A DNA stretch of 64,000 nucleotides from CAZYVU01 sp964651435 (GTDB lineage Bacteria; Desulfobacterota; Syntrophorhabdia; Syntrophorhabdales; CAYQXL01). Below, one piece after another: positions 8,071 to 16,334 of the stretch. The stretch covers positions 13,570-77,569 of the forward strand of contig CAZYVU010000012.1 of NCBI GenBank assembly GCA_964651435.1. The letters run 5' to 3'. The position numbers were made by a program, and so were the translations under genes. The stretch's first letter is position 1. Each line of letters starts with the position of its first letter. Below the pieces are notes generated by a model. The model ran no database searches. It was not told the origin of the DNA and saw only the letters and a program-made list of their open reading frames with translations.

Positions 8071-8442
8071 TCAAGACAGCTTGGCGTATAAATAAACAAG
8101 TATCGCCGATATGACGACGGCCACGACGTTTGAAAGCCAGAAAAGTTTCTTTTCGCCCCTGTACCCGAGGTCCATAATGATGGTACGAATGCCGTAAACG
8201 CTATGGAAGGTAAAGAGAACAAGGAGAAGGACGTCAAGAACGGGCTGCCGGTGCAGGCTTAGCGCCCAATCCGGTTTCTTGTCCTTCGTGAAAAGAAAGT
8301 AGCTTGTCAACACCTTGAGGCCGATGAGCACGATAAGCGATACACCGCTGATCCTATGAAAAAGCCATATGAACATTCCATCTTTTAACAAGTCGGTCAA
8401 TATACTGTCAAGAGAATTGTCAATGCCGGAATGATAGGTCAA
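8071..8442 (-). CDS. sdhC: Succinate dehydrogenase cytochrome b membrane anchor
   Basis: 123 aa from a TTG at 8442. An ATG at 8376 would give 101 aa and cannot be excluded. HRISGV (residues 30-35 of the long form) is the SdhC quinone/haem signature, and FHSVYGIR supplies a second-helix His typical of the anchor. Three membrane helices are visible. No sdhD lies beside it, so the anchor seems to be a single three-helix subunit. It overlaps sdhA closely and starts the sdhCAB-Rieske-cytochrome b unit. Confidence 0.85.
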   Translation of the reverse strand: MTYHSGIDNSLDSILTDLLKDGMFIWLFHRISGVSLIVLIGLKVLTSYFLFTKDKKPDWALSLHRQPVLDVLLLVLFTFHSVYGIRTIIMDLGYRGEKKLFWLSNVVAVVISAILVYLYAKLS

Positions 8443-8523
8443 GATGGGTTTTTTTTGCTTTCATAGGGTGCGGTGACGATGGTACTATGAAAGAACCGCT
8501 GAAGGCATTCAAGCAAGGAGCGT

Positions 8524-9018
8524 ATGATGGGAGATGACGACGAAAGGCCGAACTGGAGAGAGATTGACCGGAAGCGCGATAAGAGCCGCCATTCGGACCG
8601 CCGGGAGCAGGGTCGCACGCTGGAGGACCATTCGGACCGTTGGCGGTCCGGGAGAGTGAAAGAGGCCCTCGACAGGGTGTTGAAGGGAGAGAAAGGCACG
8701 GCGGAACATGACAAGCTTTTGGGCAAGGTCGATCGTGCGTACGGTACAGCCCGTTTTCTGCCTGCGGTGAAGCTTTACATGGAGCGGTACGGCCTGCCGG
8801 ACGATGTGAGGATGCTCTTGCTTCTTCTCGATACCCGGGACCCGTCGATTTGCCTTGCCGCCATCGAAAAACTGAAGGAGAAGGTGGCCGAGGGAAAGAT
8901 GTTGGCGCGCCAGAAGGAGGATGTGCGGCGGAAACTTTCGATTGCGGCCCTCGCGGACACGTCACCTGAAGTAAGAGGTGCGGCGGAGGCCGCCATTGAA
9001 GAAGGAGGCCTGAGTTGA
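8524..9018 (+). CDS. Conserved hypothetical protein, HEAT-like helical
   Basis: 164 aa with a good AAGGAG site. The first 45 residues are very polar and rich in Arg, Asp and Lys (RKRDKSRHSDRREQG). The rest is predicted helical, with segments such as DDVRMLLLLLDTRDPS and ALADTSPEVRGAAEAA that resemble HEAT-type helical pairs. No catalytic motif, signal peptide or membrane helix is seen. It is divergent from sdhC and ends 1 base before the convergent DUF6485-like gene. Function is unknown. Confidence 0.7.
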   Translation: MMGDDDERPNWREIDRKRDKSRHSDRREQGRTLEDHSDRWRSGRVKEALDRVLKGEKGTAEHDKLLGKVDRAYGTARFLPAVKLYMERYGLPDDVRMLLLLLDTRDPSICLAAIEKLKEKVAEGKMLARQKEDVRRKLSIAALADTSPEVRGAAEAAIEEGGLS

Positions 9019-9019
9019 C

Positions 9020-9220
9020 CTATCTCCTGCGTTCCCTGTCCCGCACGAGGCCGGCGAAAGAGCGATCGTAGGTGCGTTCCCCTTCGGGCGTGAAAAAGCA
9101 ACCGGGAAACTGCCCTTTGTCGCGGTGGTAGACCACACATTCGCAGCATTTTCCCCGTCGCGGACACGATTCGTAGGTGCATGGGCAGTCAGTGCGATTA
9201 TTCTCCAGGGCACATTCCAT
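9020..9220 (-). CDS. Small Cys-rich protein, DUF6485-like
   Basis: 66 aa with six Cys in its first half, in the pattern CPCTYESCPRRGKCCEC, and later PGCFF. This matches my memory of the small DUF6485 family common in anaerobes. The Cys arrangement suggests a metal or cluster site, but no function is known. It starts 12 bases after the end of larA on the same strand and is probably cotranscribed with eno and larA. Confidence 0.7.
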   Translation of the reverse strand: MECALENNRTDCPCTYESCPRRGKCCECVVYHRDKGQFPGCFFTPEGERTYDRSFAGLVRDRERRR

Positions 9221-9232
9221 GTTTTGTCTCTC

Positions 9233-10486
9233 CTACTGGAGAAGCAGCGTCTGGGAAGCGTTAGGGACGATGTAGCAGAGCCGGACAGGCTTGGCATTGG
9301 CAAAGGCTATGGCCTCGGCAAGGGACTTCTTCGGTATGAGACCCATACGTTTCACCACGTCCTCATCAAGATCCGACACAAAGACGATGTTGCAGTACTC
9401 GCCCTTCAGCCGCGTAGCGTAGGCCGTCTGTGCGTAGACCTTGTCCGTTGTGCGCGCCTGCTGTTCCATGGATGCCGAATCACCATAGTCAAACCAGCGC
9501 AGGAAGTCGTCGTGTCCCAGGCCGTCCTGACATTTGCCGACGACGATGAGCGTCCCCCCTTGCCTGACCCCTGCCAACCCGTGTTCGATGGCCTTGTGGG
9601 CCTGAATGAAGTTGATGTCCTTCGGGTATCCGCCGGAGCTGACGATGACGACGTCGGCCTTTTCCTCCGCCGCGACGGCAAAGCGGTCCCTGTACCAGTC
9701 ACAGCCCTTGCGGTGAGCCTCTCTCATATCTCCGGCAAATATGTTGAGCAGGTTCTTCTTTTCGTCGAGAACGGTGTTGATGAGAAACATGGGTGTCTTG
9801 ATCAGGGCGATGGCCTCCATGATCTCCTCATGCATGGGGTTCCCATCAAGAACGGCCGACCGTGCTTTCGGGTGCTTGCCGCGCTGCTCCCTATGAAACA
9901 CGGCCCTGTGAATGCCGATGATCGATTCATAGCCGGCTACGCCCGGAAAGATGGCCTTTCGCCCACCGCCAAAACCGGCCAGGTAGTGAAAACTGATGGA
10001 ACCTGTGACAATGAGCCCGTCCGCCTCCGTGAGGGCCCTGTTGACGACTACCTCGAGACCCGAAGAGGTGTTGCCGAGGGAGACAAGCCGTTCCCTGTCG
10101 TAGCAGTCGTGATCGACGCAGGGGACGCGATCGAAGATGGTGTCGGAGACAATGCCCCTCTGTTCCTCGACGGATTGCTTCCGGTGGTTTCCAAGGGCGT
10201 AGAGCACCGACAGCGCCTTGCCCTTGAGGTAGTTCTCGTAGAGGATCGGGAGAAAGCGCTCCGAGGCATTGTAGCGGGTCACGTCGGGAACGATCGCGAC
10301 GATGCGCTGAAGCGGTCTGAGCCAGTCGCCCAGGGGTGGAGCGCCTACGGGGCCTTCGAGGGCTTTGTGCAGTGTGGCGCCCATGTCGAGGGGTTCGGGG
10401 TTCCGGGCGTCAAAGGTGGTCACCTGCCAGCCCTCTGGAAGCCGGCAGGTGACGTATTCCAATCCTGACTTAAGGGTGCAGTTCAT
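9233..10486 (-). CDS. larA: Nickel-dependent lactate racemase family protein (LarA-like)
   Basis: 417 aa from the ATG at 10486, which overlaps the enolase stop (ATGA). The family (DUF2088/LarA) racemises 2-hydroxy acids with a nickel-pincer nucleotide bound to a Lys. Residues matching those reported for Lactobacillus LarA are all present at a constant offset of seven: H101 (GNHRK), H167 (SFH), K177 (GGGRK) and H193 (GIHR). The cofactor-making genes larB, larC and larE are not in the window. Substrates other than lactate are known in the family, so specificity is open. Confidence 0.85.
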   Translation of the reverse strand: MNCTLKSGLEYVTCRLPEGWQVTTFDARNPEPLDMGATLHKALEGPVGAPPLGDWLRPLQRIVAIVPDVTRYNASERFLPILYENYLKGKALSVLYALGNHRKQSVEEQRGIVSDTIFDRVPCVDHDCYDRERLVSLGNTSSGLEVVVNRALTEADGLIVTGSISFHYLAGFGGGRKAIFPGVAGYESIIGIHRAVFHREQRGKHPKARSAVLDGNPMHEEIMEAIALIKTPMFLINTVLDEKKNLLNIFAGDMREAHRKGCDWYRDRFAVAAEEKADVVIVSSGGYPKDINFIQAHKAIEHGLAGVRQGGTLIVVGKCQDGLGHDDFLRWFDYGDSASMEQQARTTDKVYAQTAYATRLKGEYCNIVFVSDLDEDVVKRMGLIPKKSLAEAIAFANAKPVRLCYIVPNASQTLLLQ

Positions 10487-11760
10487 CCGATGCTGTAGAA
10501 GACGTCCTCGCCGCCGAAGACGGAAAGTCCGCCAAGTTCTTCCTCGATGCGAAGGAGCTGGTTGTATTTGGCTATCCGGTCCGTCCGCGAGGCCGATCCG
10601 GTCTTGATCTGCCCGGTGTTGGCGGCAACGGCCAGGTCGGCGATGAAGGTGTCTTCCGTTTCGCCGGAACGATGAGAGATGACGCACGTATAACCCGCCC
10701 GTTTGGCCAGTTCGATGGTCGTCAGCGTCTCGGTGACCGTGCCGATCTGGTTCAGTTTAATGAGGATGCTGTTTGCCACGCCCTTTGAAATACCTTCCAC
10801 AAGAATTCTTGGGTCTGTGACAAAGATATCGTCGCCGACGATCTGTATCTTTTCGGCGCAACGCTCGGTAAACTTCTGCCATCCCTTCCAGTCGTTCTGG
10901 GCAAACCCGTCCTCAATGGATATGATGGGATACTGGGCAATAATCTGCTCGTAGAAAGCGATCAGCTTTTCGCTGGTCCACACGTTGCCGTCGATGTGAT
11001 ACTTGTTTTTCTTATAGATCTCACTGGCTGCCACGTCGAGGGCAATGAGGATGTCCTTTCCGGCCTTGAAGCCCGCCTTCTCGATAGCCAGCACGAGCGT
11101 GTCCAGGGCCTCCGTTGTCGACTCGATCTGAGGGGCGAAGCCGCCTTCATCCCCAACTCCCGTTGAATAACCCTTGTCTTTCAGCACGCCCTTGAGGGTA
11201 TGGAAGGTCTCCACGCCCATCCTGAGCGCTTCGGCAAAGCTCTCGGCGCCCACGGGCACGATCATGAACTCCTGTACGTCCAGCGAGTTCTGTGCATGGG
11301 CTCCGCCGTTGATAACGTTCATCATCGGGACGGGCAGCTCTCGCGCCCGGATACCCCCCAAATACCGGTAGAGCGGAAGCTCGACAAGGTCTGCCGCTGC
11401 CCGGCACACAGCCATAGAGACGCCAAGAATGGCGTTTGCCCCTAAATTGCTCTTGTTCTCCGTACCATCCAGCTCGATGAGGAGGTTGTCGATGTAAGCC
11501 TGGTCGATGGCGTCGAGGCCCTCGATCTTCGGCGCAATGGTGTCGTTCACATGCTGGACCGCCTTCGTAACGCCTTTTCCCTTGTAGCGTTTGTTGTCGC
11601 CGTCCCTCAGCTCCAGCGCCTCCCGTTCTCCCGTCGAGGCCCCGGAAGGCACGATGGCGCGGCCCGTCGAGCCGTCCTCCAAGGTAACTTCCACTTCGAT
11701 CGTGGGGTTTCCCCGGCTATCAAGCACTTCCCGTGCAAACACATCATAAATGGTCGACAT
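10483..11760 (-). CDS. eno: Enolase (phosphopyruvate hydratase)
   Basis: 425 aa, standard length. It interconverts 2-phosphoglycerate and phosphoenolpyruvate. DSRGNPTIEVEV near the N-terminus, SGASTGEREALELRDGD, the signature ILIKLNQIGT and SHRSGETEDTFI near the C-terminus are all typical. The start at 11760 is preceded by AAGGAGG; upstream in-frame codons lack family similarity. It is the first gene of an eno-larA-DUF6485 unit. Confidence 0.97.
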   Translation of the reverse strand: MSTIYDVFAREVLDSRGNPTIEVEVTLEDGSTGRAIVPSGASTGEREALELRDGDNKRYKGKGVTKAVQHVNDTIAPKIEGLDAIDQAYIDNLLIELDGTENKSNLGANAILGVSMAVCRAAADLVELPLYRYLGGIRARELPVPMMNVINGGAHAQNSLDVQEFMIVPVGAESFAEALRMGVETFHTLKGVLKDKGYSTGVGDEGGFAPQIESTTEALDTLVLAIEKAGFKAGKDILIALDVAASEIYKKNKYHIDGNVWTSEKLIAFYEQIIAQYPIISIEDGFAQNDWKGWQKFTERCAEKIQIVGDDIFVTDPRILVEGISKGVANSILIKLNQIGTVTETLTTIELAKRAGYTCVISHRSGETEDTFIADLAVAANTGQIKTGSASRTDRIAKYNQLLRIEEELGGLSVFGGEDVFYSIG

Positions 11761-11864
11761 TGAAAACCTCCTTTTTGCGTGTTTCGTCGCTTCGCCCACC
11801 TGTTGCATCCCCGCGGCGAAAAAGGTCCGGATGCCGTGTCGAGCGCTTTGAATAAGCCAATTTG

Positions 11865-11893
11865 AGCATACCACAGCACGGGTAAAGCTGCAA
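11865..11893 (-). promoter_or_regulatory. Candidate sigma-70 promoter for eno
   Basis: Read on the minus strand, TTGCAG (11893-11888) is followed after 17 bases by TATGCT (11870-11865), about 105 bases upstream of the enolase start. This is a plausible vegetative promoter found by eye. Confidence 0.4.
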
Positions 11894-12001
11894 ACAGTTT
11901 CCGAGACGTAGTTTGGGAGAGTGCGAAGACCCTTTTGCACGGGAGGGCGAGGGATGGGGTTTACTTCGTGCGAGCTGCGGGGTATCATTCAGATTGACCG
12001 A

Positions 12002-13060
12002 ATGAGCGAGGAGCGGGTTCACAACATGGGCGAGGAATGCACCCAGGAGAAAGCCATAACCCTCTTGAGCGCCGAAGGGGATGACGTCGAGCGGCTCTAC
12101 CGTGTGGCCGACGGTATTAGGCAGGAGACTATGGGTGATGCCGTGCACATCCGCGGCATTGTGGAGTTCTCCAATGTGTGCAGGAACAACTGCCTCTATT
12201 GCGGTATCAGGAACGGCAACAGCAATGTGCGCCGCTACACGCTTGCTGCCGATGAGATCCTTGGCATTGCAGGCTCCATGGCAGATGCAGGTCAGATGAC
12301 CATCGTTCTCCAGGCGGGTGAGGCACCGGGGCCGGGAGACACAGAGCTGGGCCATGTCGTGCGAAGGATCAAGGAAGAGACGCCCCTTGCCGTGACCCTG
12401 TCGGTGGGCAACAGGCCCCGCGAGACCTATGAATTCTGGAAGAAATGCGGCATGGACCGTTACTTCCTGCGGTTTGAAACGAGCGACGCCGGGCTTTTTC
12501 AGAGGCTCCATCCGGGTTCATCCCTTGCGGAGCGCCTGACCTGCCTGCGGTGGCTCAAGGAGTTGGACGTGCAAACGGGTAGCGGTTTCATGATCGGCTT
12601 GCCGGGAGAGACGGTGGGCATTCTTGCCGATAACATCCTGCTGTGCCGCAACCTGGACCTTGACATGATCGGCATCGGGCCCTTTATCCCTCACCCTGAT
12701 ACCCCTCTCGGCGACGCGAAGAACGCCTACGACGACAGAGAAATGTTCTTCAAGGCCCTATCTGTCCTCAGGGTTTTTAACCCTTATGCCCATATTCCGG
12801 CGACGACGGCCTTCGATGCCCTCTTTCCCGGACGGGGCAGGGATCTGTGCCTGCAGCGGGGTGCCAACGTTTTCATGCCCAACAACACGCCCGTGCGTCA
12901 TCGAGGCGACTATCTCCTTTATCCGGACAAACCCGGTGTTGATGATGACGGCGAGACTTCGGGGATCGGTGCGGTACTGAGAATCGAAGCTTTGGGGAGA
13001 ACGGTGGGAAAGGGTCCCGGCCATTCGGTGAAGCGGAAAGGACCCTCCCTGAACCGGTAG
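12002..13060 (+). CDS. hydE: [FeFe]-hydrogenase maturase HydE (radical SAM)
   Basis: 352 aa from the ATG at 12002. An ATG at 12026, with a GAGGAG site 12 bases before it, is an alternative. The radical-SAM cluster motif CxxxCxxC is in EFSNVCRNNCLYCG. The downstream segments VLQAGE, RFETSD and IGIGPFIPHPDTPL match HydE of Thermotoga closely. HydE acts on an organometallic intermediate made by HydG during H-cluster assembly. It is on the plus strand and converges on the CBS gene (5-base gap), separated from hydG and hydF, which face the other way. Confidence 0.93.
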   Translation: MSEERVHNMGEECTQEKAITLLSAEGDDVERLYRVADGIRQETMGDAVHIRGIVEFSNVCRNNCLYCGIRNGNSNVRRYTLAADEILGIAGSMADAGQMTIVLQAGEAPGPGDTELGHVVRRIKEETPLAVTLSVGNRPRETYEFWKKCGMDRYFLRFETSDAGLFQRLHPGSSLAERLTCLRWLKELDVQTGSGFMIGLPGETVGILADNILLCRNLDLDMIGIGPFIPHPDTPLGDAKNAYDDREMFFKALSVLRVFNPYAHIPATTAFDALFPGRGRDLCLQRGANVFMPNNTPVRHRGDYLLYPDKPGVDDDGETSGIGAVLRIEALGRTVGKGPGHSVKRKGPSLNR

Positions 13061-13065
13061 AGACC

Positions 13066-13512
13066 TTAGACGTATTTTCCTGCGATATAGTTGCTCAGGT
13101 GCTCGATCAACGTCTCCTGTTCCGCAATGATCGATTTCACCACGTCGCCGATGGAGACGACGCCCACAAATATGTCGCCGTCGAAGACGGGGAGGTGTCG
13201 CACCTTCTTGCCTGTAATGAGGACCATGCAGTCCGTAACCGATGTCTCCGGTTTCACTGTGTAGAGCTGTGCCATTGGCGTCATGATCTCTTGGACCAGC
13301 GTGTCGCGGGATGACTTACCCCTGAGGATAACCTTGCGTGCATAGTCGCGCTCCGATATGATGCCGTTGACGACCCCGTTTTCGTCCATGACCACCAGGG
13401 CGCCTACGCCCTTTTCACCCATCATGGCCAGGGCCTCGAAGACCGTTGCCTTTGGTGAAACGGTCCAGATATCTTTCTGCTTGCTCAACAAAATCTCATG
13501 CACCGTTTTCAT
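13066..13512 (-). CDS. Two-CBS-domain protein
   Basis: 148 aa made almost entirely of two CBS domains (about residues 8-60 and 75-130), with GVGALVVMDENGVVNGIISERD in the first and VRHLPVFDGDIFVGVVSIGDVV in the second. Such stand-alone pairs bind adenine nucleotides and act as regulators. It lies downstream of hydG on the same strand but has its own well-formed promoter, so a link to hydrogenase maturation is only positional. Confidence 0.88.
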   Translation of the reverse strand: MKTVHEILLSKQKDIWTVSPKATVFEALAMMGEKGVGALVVMDENGVVNGIISERDYARKVILRGKSSRDTLVQEIMTPMAQLYTVKPETSVTDCMVLITGKKVRHLPVFDGDIFVGVVSIGDVVKSIIAEQETLIEHLSNYIAGKYV

Positions 13513-13578
13513 AAGCTGTGTTCCCCCTGCAAAATTTTATGATAACACCATCAATGCGAACAAGGCCCGCATAAAGAG

Positions 13579-13607
13579 ATTATACAAGCAAAGACCCAAA
13601 CCCGCAA
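13579..13607 (-). promoter_or_regulatory. Candidate sigma-70 promoter for the CBS gene
   Basis: On the minus strand, TTGCGG (13607-13602) is followed by a 17-base spacer and a perfect TATAAT (13584-13579), 67 bases before the ATG. An AGGGGG ribosome site follows. Confidence 0.5.
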
Positions 13608-13627
13608 GGGTATTCTATGGGGTTACG

Positions 13628-15040
13628 TCACAGATAGAGGTCTCGTTCGCCCCGCTCCAGCCTTGCCAGCCGCTTTTCCGTTTCGAGGCGGGTCTTCTCG
13701 CTGGGAATCGCCGAGAGCTGCTCCTTGATGGCATCCTCGCCTATCTTCTTTGTCTCGGGGGAGGCGTAGTCAAGGAGAAACTCCTTAAACGTCAGGATTG
13801 CGTTGGGCTGACAGACATTCTGGATCTGGCCCGTTTTCGCAAGGGCCATGAATCGGTCGCCCGTGCGCCCCTTGCGGTAGCAGGCGGTGCAGAAGCTGGG
13901 GATGTAGCCGGAGCGGCAGATGCTCTGCAGGACCTCTTCTGTGGTGCGGGTGTCCTCGACCTGGAACTGGCCCTCCGTCTCCATATTCTGCTTCTCGATG
14001 TCCTTGTGATAACCGCCGACGCCCGTGCAGGAGCCGGCGCTGAGCTGTGAAATGCCGAGGGAAACGACCTCGTCGCGGTAATCAGCCTTTTCCCGCGTCG
14101 AAAGGATCATTCCCGTATAGGGAACGGCAAGCCGTATGACGGCAACGACCTTCCTGAACGTGTCATCATCGACGAGGTGCGGGAAGGTTTCCAGCGTCAC
14201 GCCGGTGGCCGGCCGCATGCGGGGCACGGAAATGGTGTGACAGCCCACACCGAACCGCTCCTCCAGATGAAGGGAGTGGAGCAGCAATCCGAGCACCTCG
14301 AACCTGTAGTCATAGAGCCCGAAGAGGACGCCGAACCCCACGTCGTCGATACCTGCCTCCATTGCCCTGTCCATGGCCAGGAGGTGCCAGTCGTAGTCTT
14401 TCTTGGGGCCTGCGGGGTGCATCCTCTCGTAGGTAGGGCGGTGGTATGTCTCCTGAAAGAGGATGTAGGTCCCTATGCCCACCTCCTTCAATTTCCGATA
14501 CTCCTCCACCGTCGTGGCGGCGATGTTGACGTTCACCCTTCTGATGCTCCCCATCCTGTCTTTGACGGCATAGATGTGCCGGATGGCATCGACAACATAG
14601 TCGATAGGGCAGTTTCTCGGATCTTCGCCGACCTCGAGTGCGAGCCGTTTGTGTCCCATACCCTCGAGGGCGATGATCTCCTCCTCAATTTCACTCAACT
14701 CCAGCCGGCGCCGCAGAATCTTGTTATCCCGACGGTATCCGCAGTAATGGCAGTTGTTGATGCAGTAGTTGCTGATGTAGAGAGGAGCGAAGAACACGAG
14801 CCTTTTTCCGTAGATGGCCTGCTTCACCGACTGGGCGGACGCATACATCTCCCGGAGAACGTCGTCGTCCGTCACCTGGAGCAATACGGCCGTTTCGTCC
14901 GGCGTGAGCCCTTTTGCCTCCCGTGCCTTGGCCACAATGTCCATGGCCTCCTGTTTCGATCGTCCGGACGCACGGGCCAGTATGCCGTCAATCCTGGCCT
15001 CATTCACAAAAAGGGCCTTCTCCGTCGGTTCTCTTTTCAT
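13628..15040 (-). CDS. hydG: [FeFe]-hydrogenase maturase HydG (radical SAM tyrosine lyase)
   Basis: 470 aa, normal HydG length. The radical-SAM motif CINNCHYCG is near residue 95. The second, C-terminal cluster is held by CTACYRK and a later Cys in IQNVCQPN, the CxxC-x22-C pattern that carries the dangler iron where CO and cyanide from tyrosine are assembled. GCHTISVPRMRPA is also typical. It follows hydF on the same strand by 58 bases. It is related to ThiH, but the C-terminal Cys motif separates HydG clearly. Confidence 0.95.
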   Translation of the reverse strand: MKREPTEKALFVNEARIDGILARASGRSKQEAMDIVAKAREAKGLTPDETAVLLQVTDDDVLREMYASAQSVKQAIYGKRLVFFAPLYISNYCINNCHYCGYRRDNKILRRRLELSEIEEEIIALEGMGHKRLALEVGEDPRNCPIDYVVDAIRHIYAVKDRMGSIRRVNVNIAATTVEEYRKLKEVGIGTYILFQETYHRPTYERMHPAGPKKDYDWHLLAMDRAMEAGIDDVGFGVLFGLYDYRFEVLGLLLHSLHLEERFGVGCHTISVPRMRPATGVTLETFPHLVDDDTFRKVVAVIRLAVPYTGMILSTREKADYRDEVVSLGISQLSAGSCTGVGGYHKDIEKQNMETEGQFQVEDTRTTEEVLQSICRSGYIPSFCTACYRKGRTGDRFMALAKTGQIQNVCQPNAILTFKEFLLDYASPETKKIGEDAIKEQLSAIPSEKTRLETEKRLARLERGERDLYL

Positions 15041-15098
15041 CGGTTCTTCCTCGTCACCTAATATAGACCCTGTCGACCGGGAAGTAAAGGGCCCCTTT

Positions 15099-16334
15099 CT
15101 ACCGTTCGTGAAGCGCCATGAGGGCCTCCGGAAATGGCGCCAGGGCCCTTTCGAGAATGCCCAGCACGTAGGCGATGAGGACCCCGTAGTTAACCATGGG
15201 GATGCCGGCCCTCCGGCTTGTCATAAGCCGGTTAAGCATCTCCCTCCGGTTGATCATGCAGGCACCGCAATGGATAATCAGCCTGTAGTCGTCGATATCT
15301 GACGGCAGTTCGGAACCGCTTGCCCAGTGGAAGTCGAGCGGTCCCCCAACCATTTGGTTCAGCCACCGCGGTATCTTGACGGTGCCGATGTCGTCTTCCA
15401 CCCTGTGGTGGGTGCACGCCTCGGCAACGAGCACCTTGTCGCCCGGTGCGAGGTTTTCAACGGCCCTTGCCCCCTCGACCAGTGCGGCAAGGTTTCCCTT
15501 GTGGCGGGCAAAGAGGATGGAGAAGGAGGTCATCATGACGTCCTTGGGCGTGTCGGCCGCCACCTTAAGAAAGGCCTGCGAGTCGGTGATGACGATGCGC
15601 GGCTTCTCGGTAAGGCGGGCGAGGGCGGCCTTTAGTTCCCGCTCCTTCACCACCAGGGCCATGGCATCGTGGTCGAGAACGTCCCGGATGGTCTGTACCT
15701 GGGGAAGGATGAGACGCCCCTTGGGCGCAGCCAAGTCGATGGGAACCACAAGAACCACCGTGTCTCCCGGCGAAATAAGGTCTCCGACAATAGTCGATCC
15801 CATCCAGTCCTTGGGGGCCGCACGGATAATGGCCATTTTCAGGTCTTCTATCCCTACACGCGTGAGGGCGCTTACCGGCAGGGCGGGCACGCCGAGAGAG
15901 GCGGCAGCTTCGGCGACGGCCGCATCAGGGTAGAGGTCGGTTTTGTTTATTGCCGCAATGACCGCAAGCCCCTGTGCCTTGGCCTGTTTGATCAGATTCT
16001 CCTCGTATTGGCCTGCGCCGGATGCCGGGTCGATGACGAGGAGCAGTAGGTCTGTCTTGGCGAGGACTGCCATCGTCTTCTCCATGCGAAGCCTTCCCAG
16101 CTCTCCTACATCGTCGATGCCTGCCGTGTCGATCAGCACCACAGGGCCTATGGGCAGTATTTCCATGGACTTGTAGACGGGATCCGTTGTCGTGCCCGGA
16201 ATATCGGAAACGATTGCGATGTTCTGGTTTGTCAGGGCGTTGATGAGGCTCGATTTCCCGGCATTGCGACGGCCGAAGATGGCAATGTGCAGGCGGCTTC
16301 CGCGGGGTGTCCGGTTTAGGGTCTTGTCGGTCAA
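15099..16334 (-). CDS. hydF: [FeFe]-hydrogenase maturation GTPase HydF
   Basis: 411 aa with an N-terminal GTPase (GRRNAGKSS P-loop, DTAGIDD, NKTD) and a C-terminal cluster-binding domain with ligands in CTHH and HCGAC, the family's C-x-H...HCxxC pattern. HydF is the scaffold that delivers the diiron unit to apo-HydA. The ATG overlaps the aspA stop (ATGA), so these two genes are translationally coupled. Confidence 0.95.
   Translation of the reverse strand: MTDKTLNRTPRGSRLHIAIFGRRNAGKSSLINALTNQNIAIVSDIPGTTTDPVYKSMEILPIGPVVLIDTAGIDDVGELGRLRMEKTMAVLAKTDLLLLVIDPASGAGQYEENLIKQAKAQGLAVIAAINKTDLYPDAAVAEAAASLGVPALPVSALTRVGIEDLKMAIIRAAPKDWMGSTIVGDLISPGDTVVLVVPIDLAAPKGRLILPQVQTIRDVLDHDAMALVVKERELKAALARLTEKPRIVITDSQAFLKVAADTPKDVMMTSFSILFARHKGNLAALVEGARAVENLAPGDKVLVAEACTHHRVEDDIGTVKIPRWLNQMVGGPLDFHWASGSELPSDIDDYRLIIHCGACMINRREMLNRLMTSRRAGIPMVNYGVLIAYVLGILERALAPFPEALMALHER

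Noticed and set aside
8420..8965. Minus-strand frame of 181 codons over the start of the 164-aa hypothetical gene
   Set aside because: The composition is proline- and serine-rich, typical of antisense translation. The plus frame has a strong ribosome site and a plausible helical protein.
9125..10468. 447-codon plus-strand frame opposite larA
   Set aside because: LarA on the minus strand has all active residues, an ATGA coupling to eno and a family-standard length. The opposite frame looks like antisense translation.
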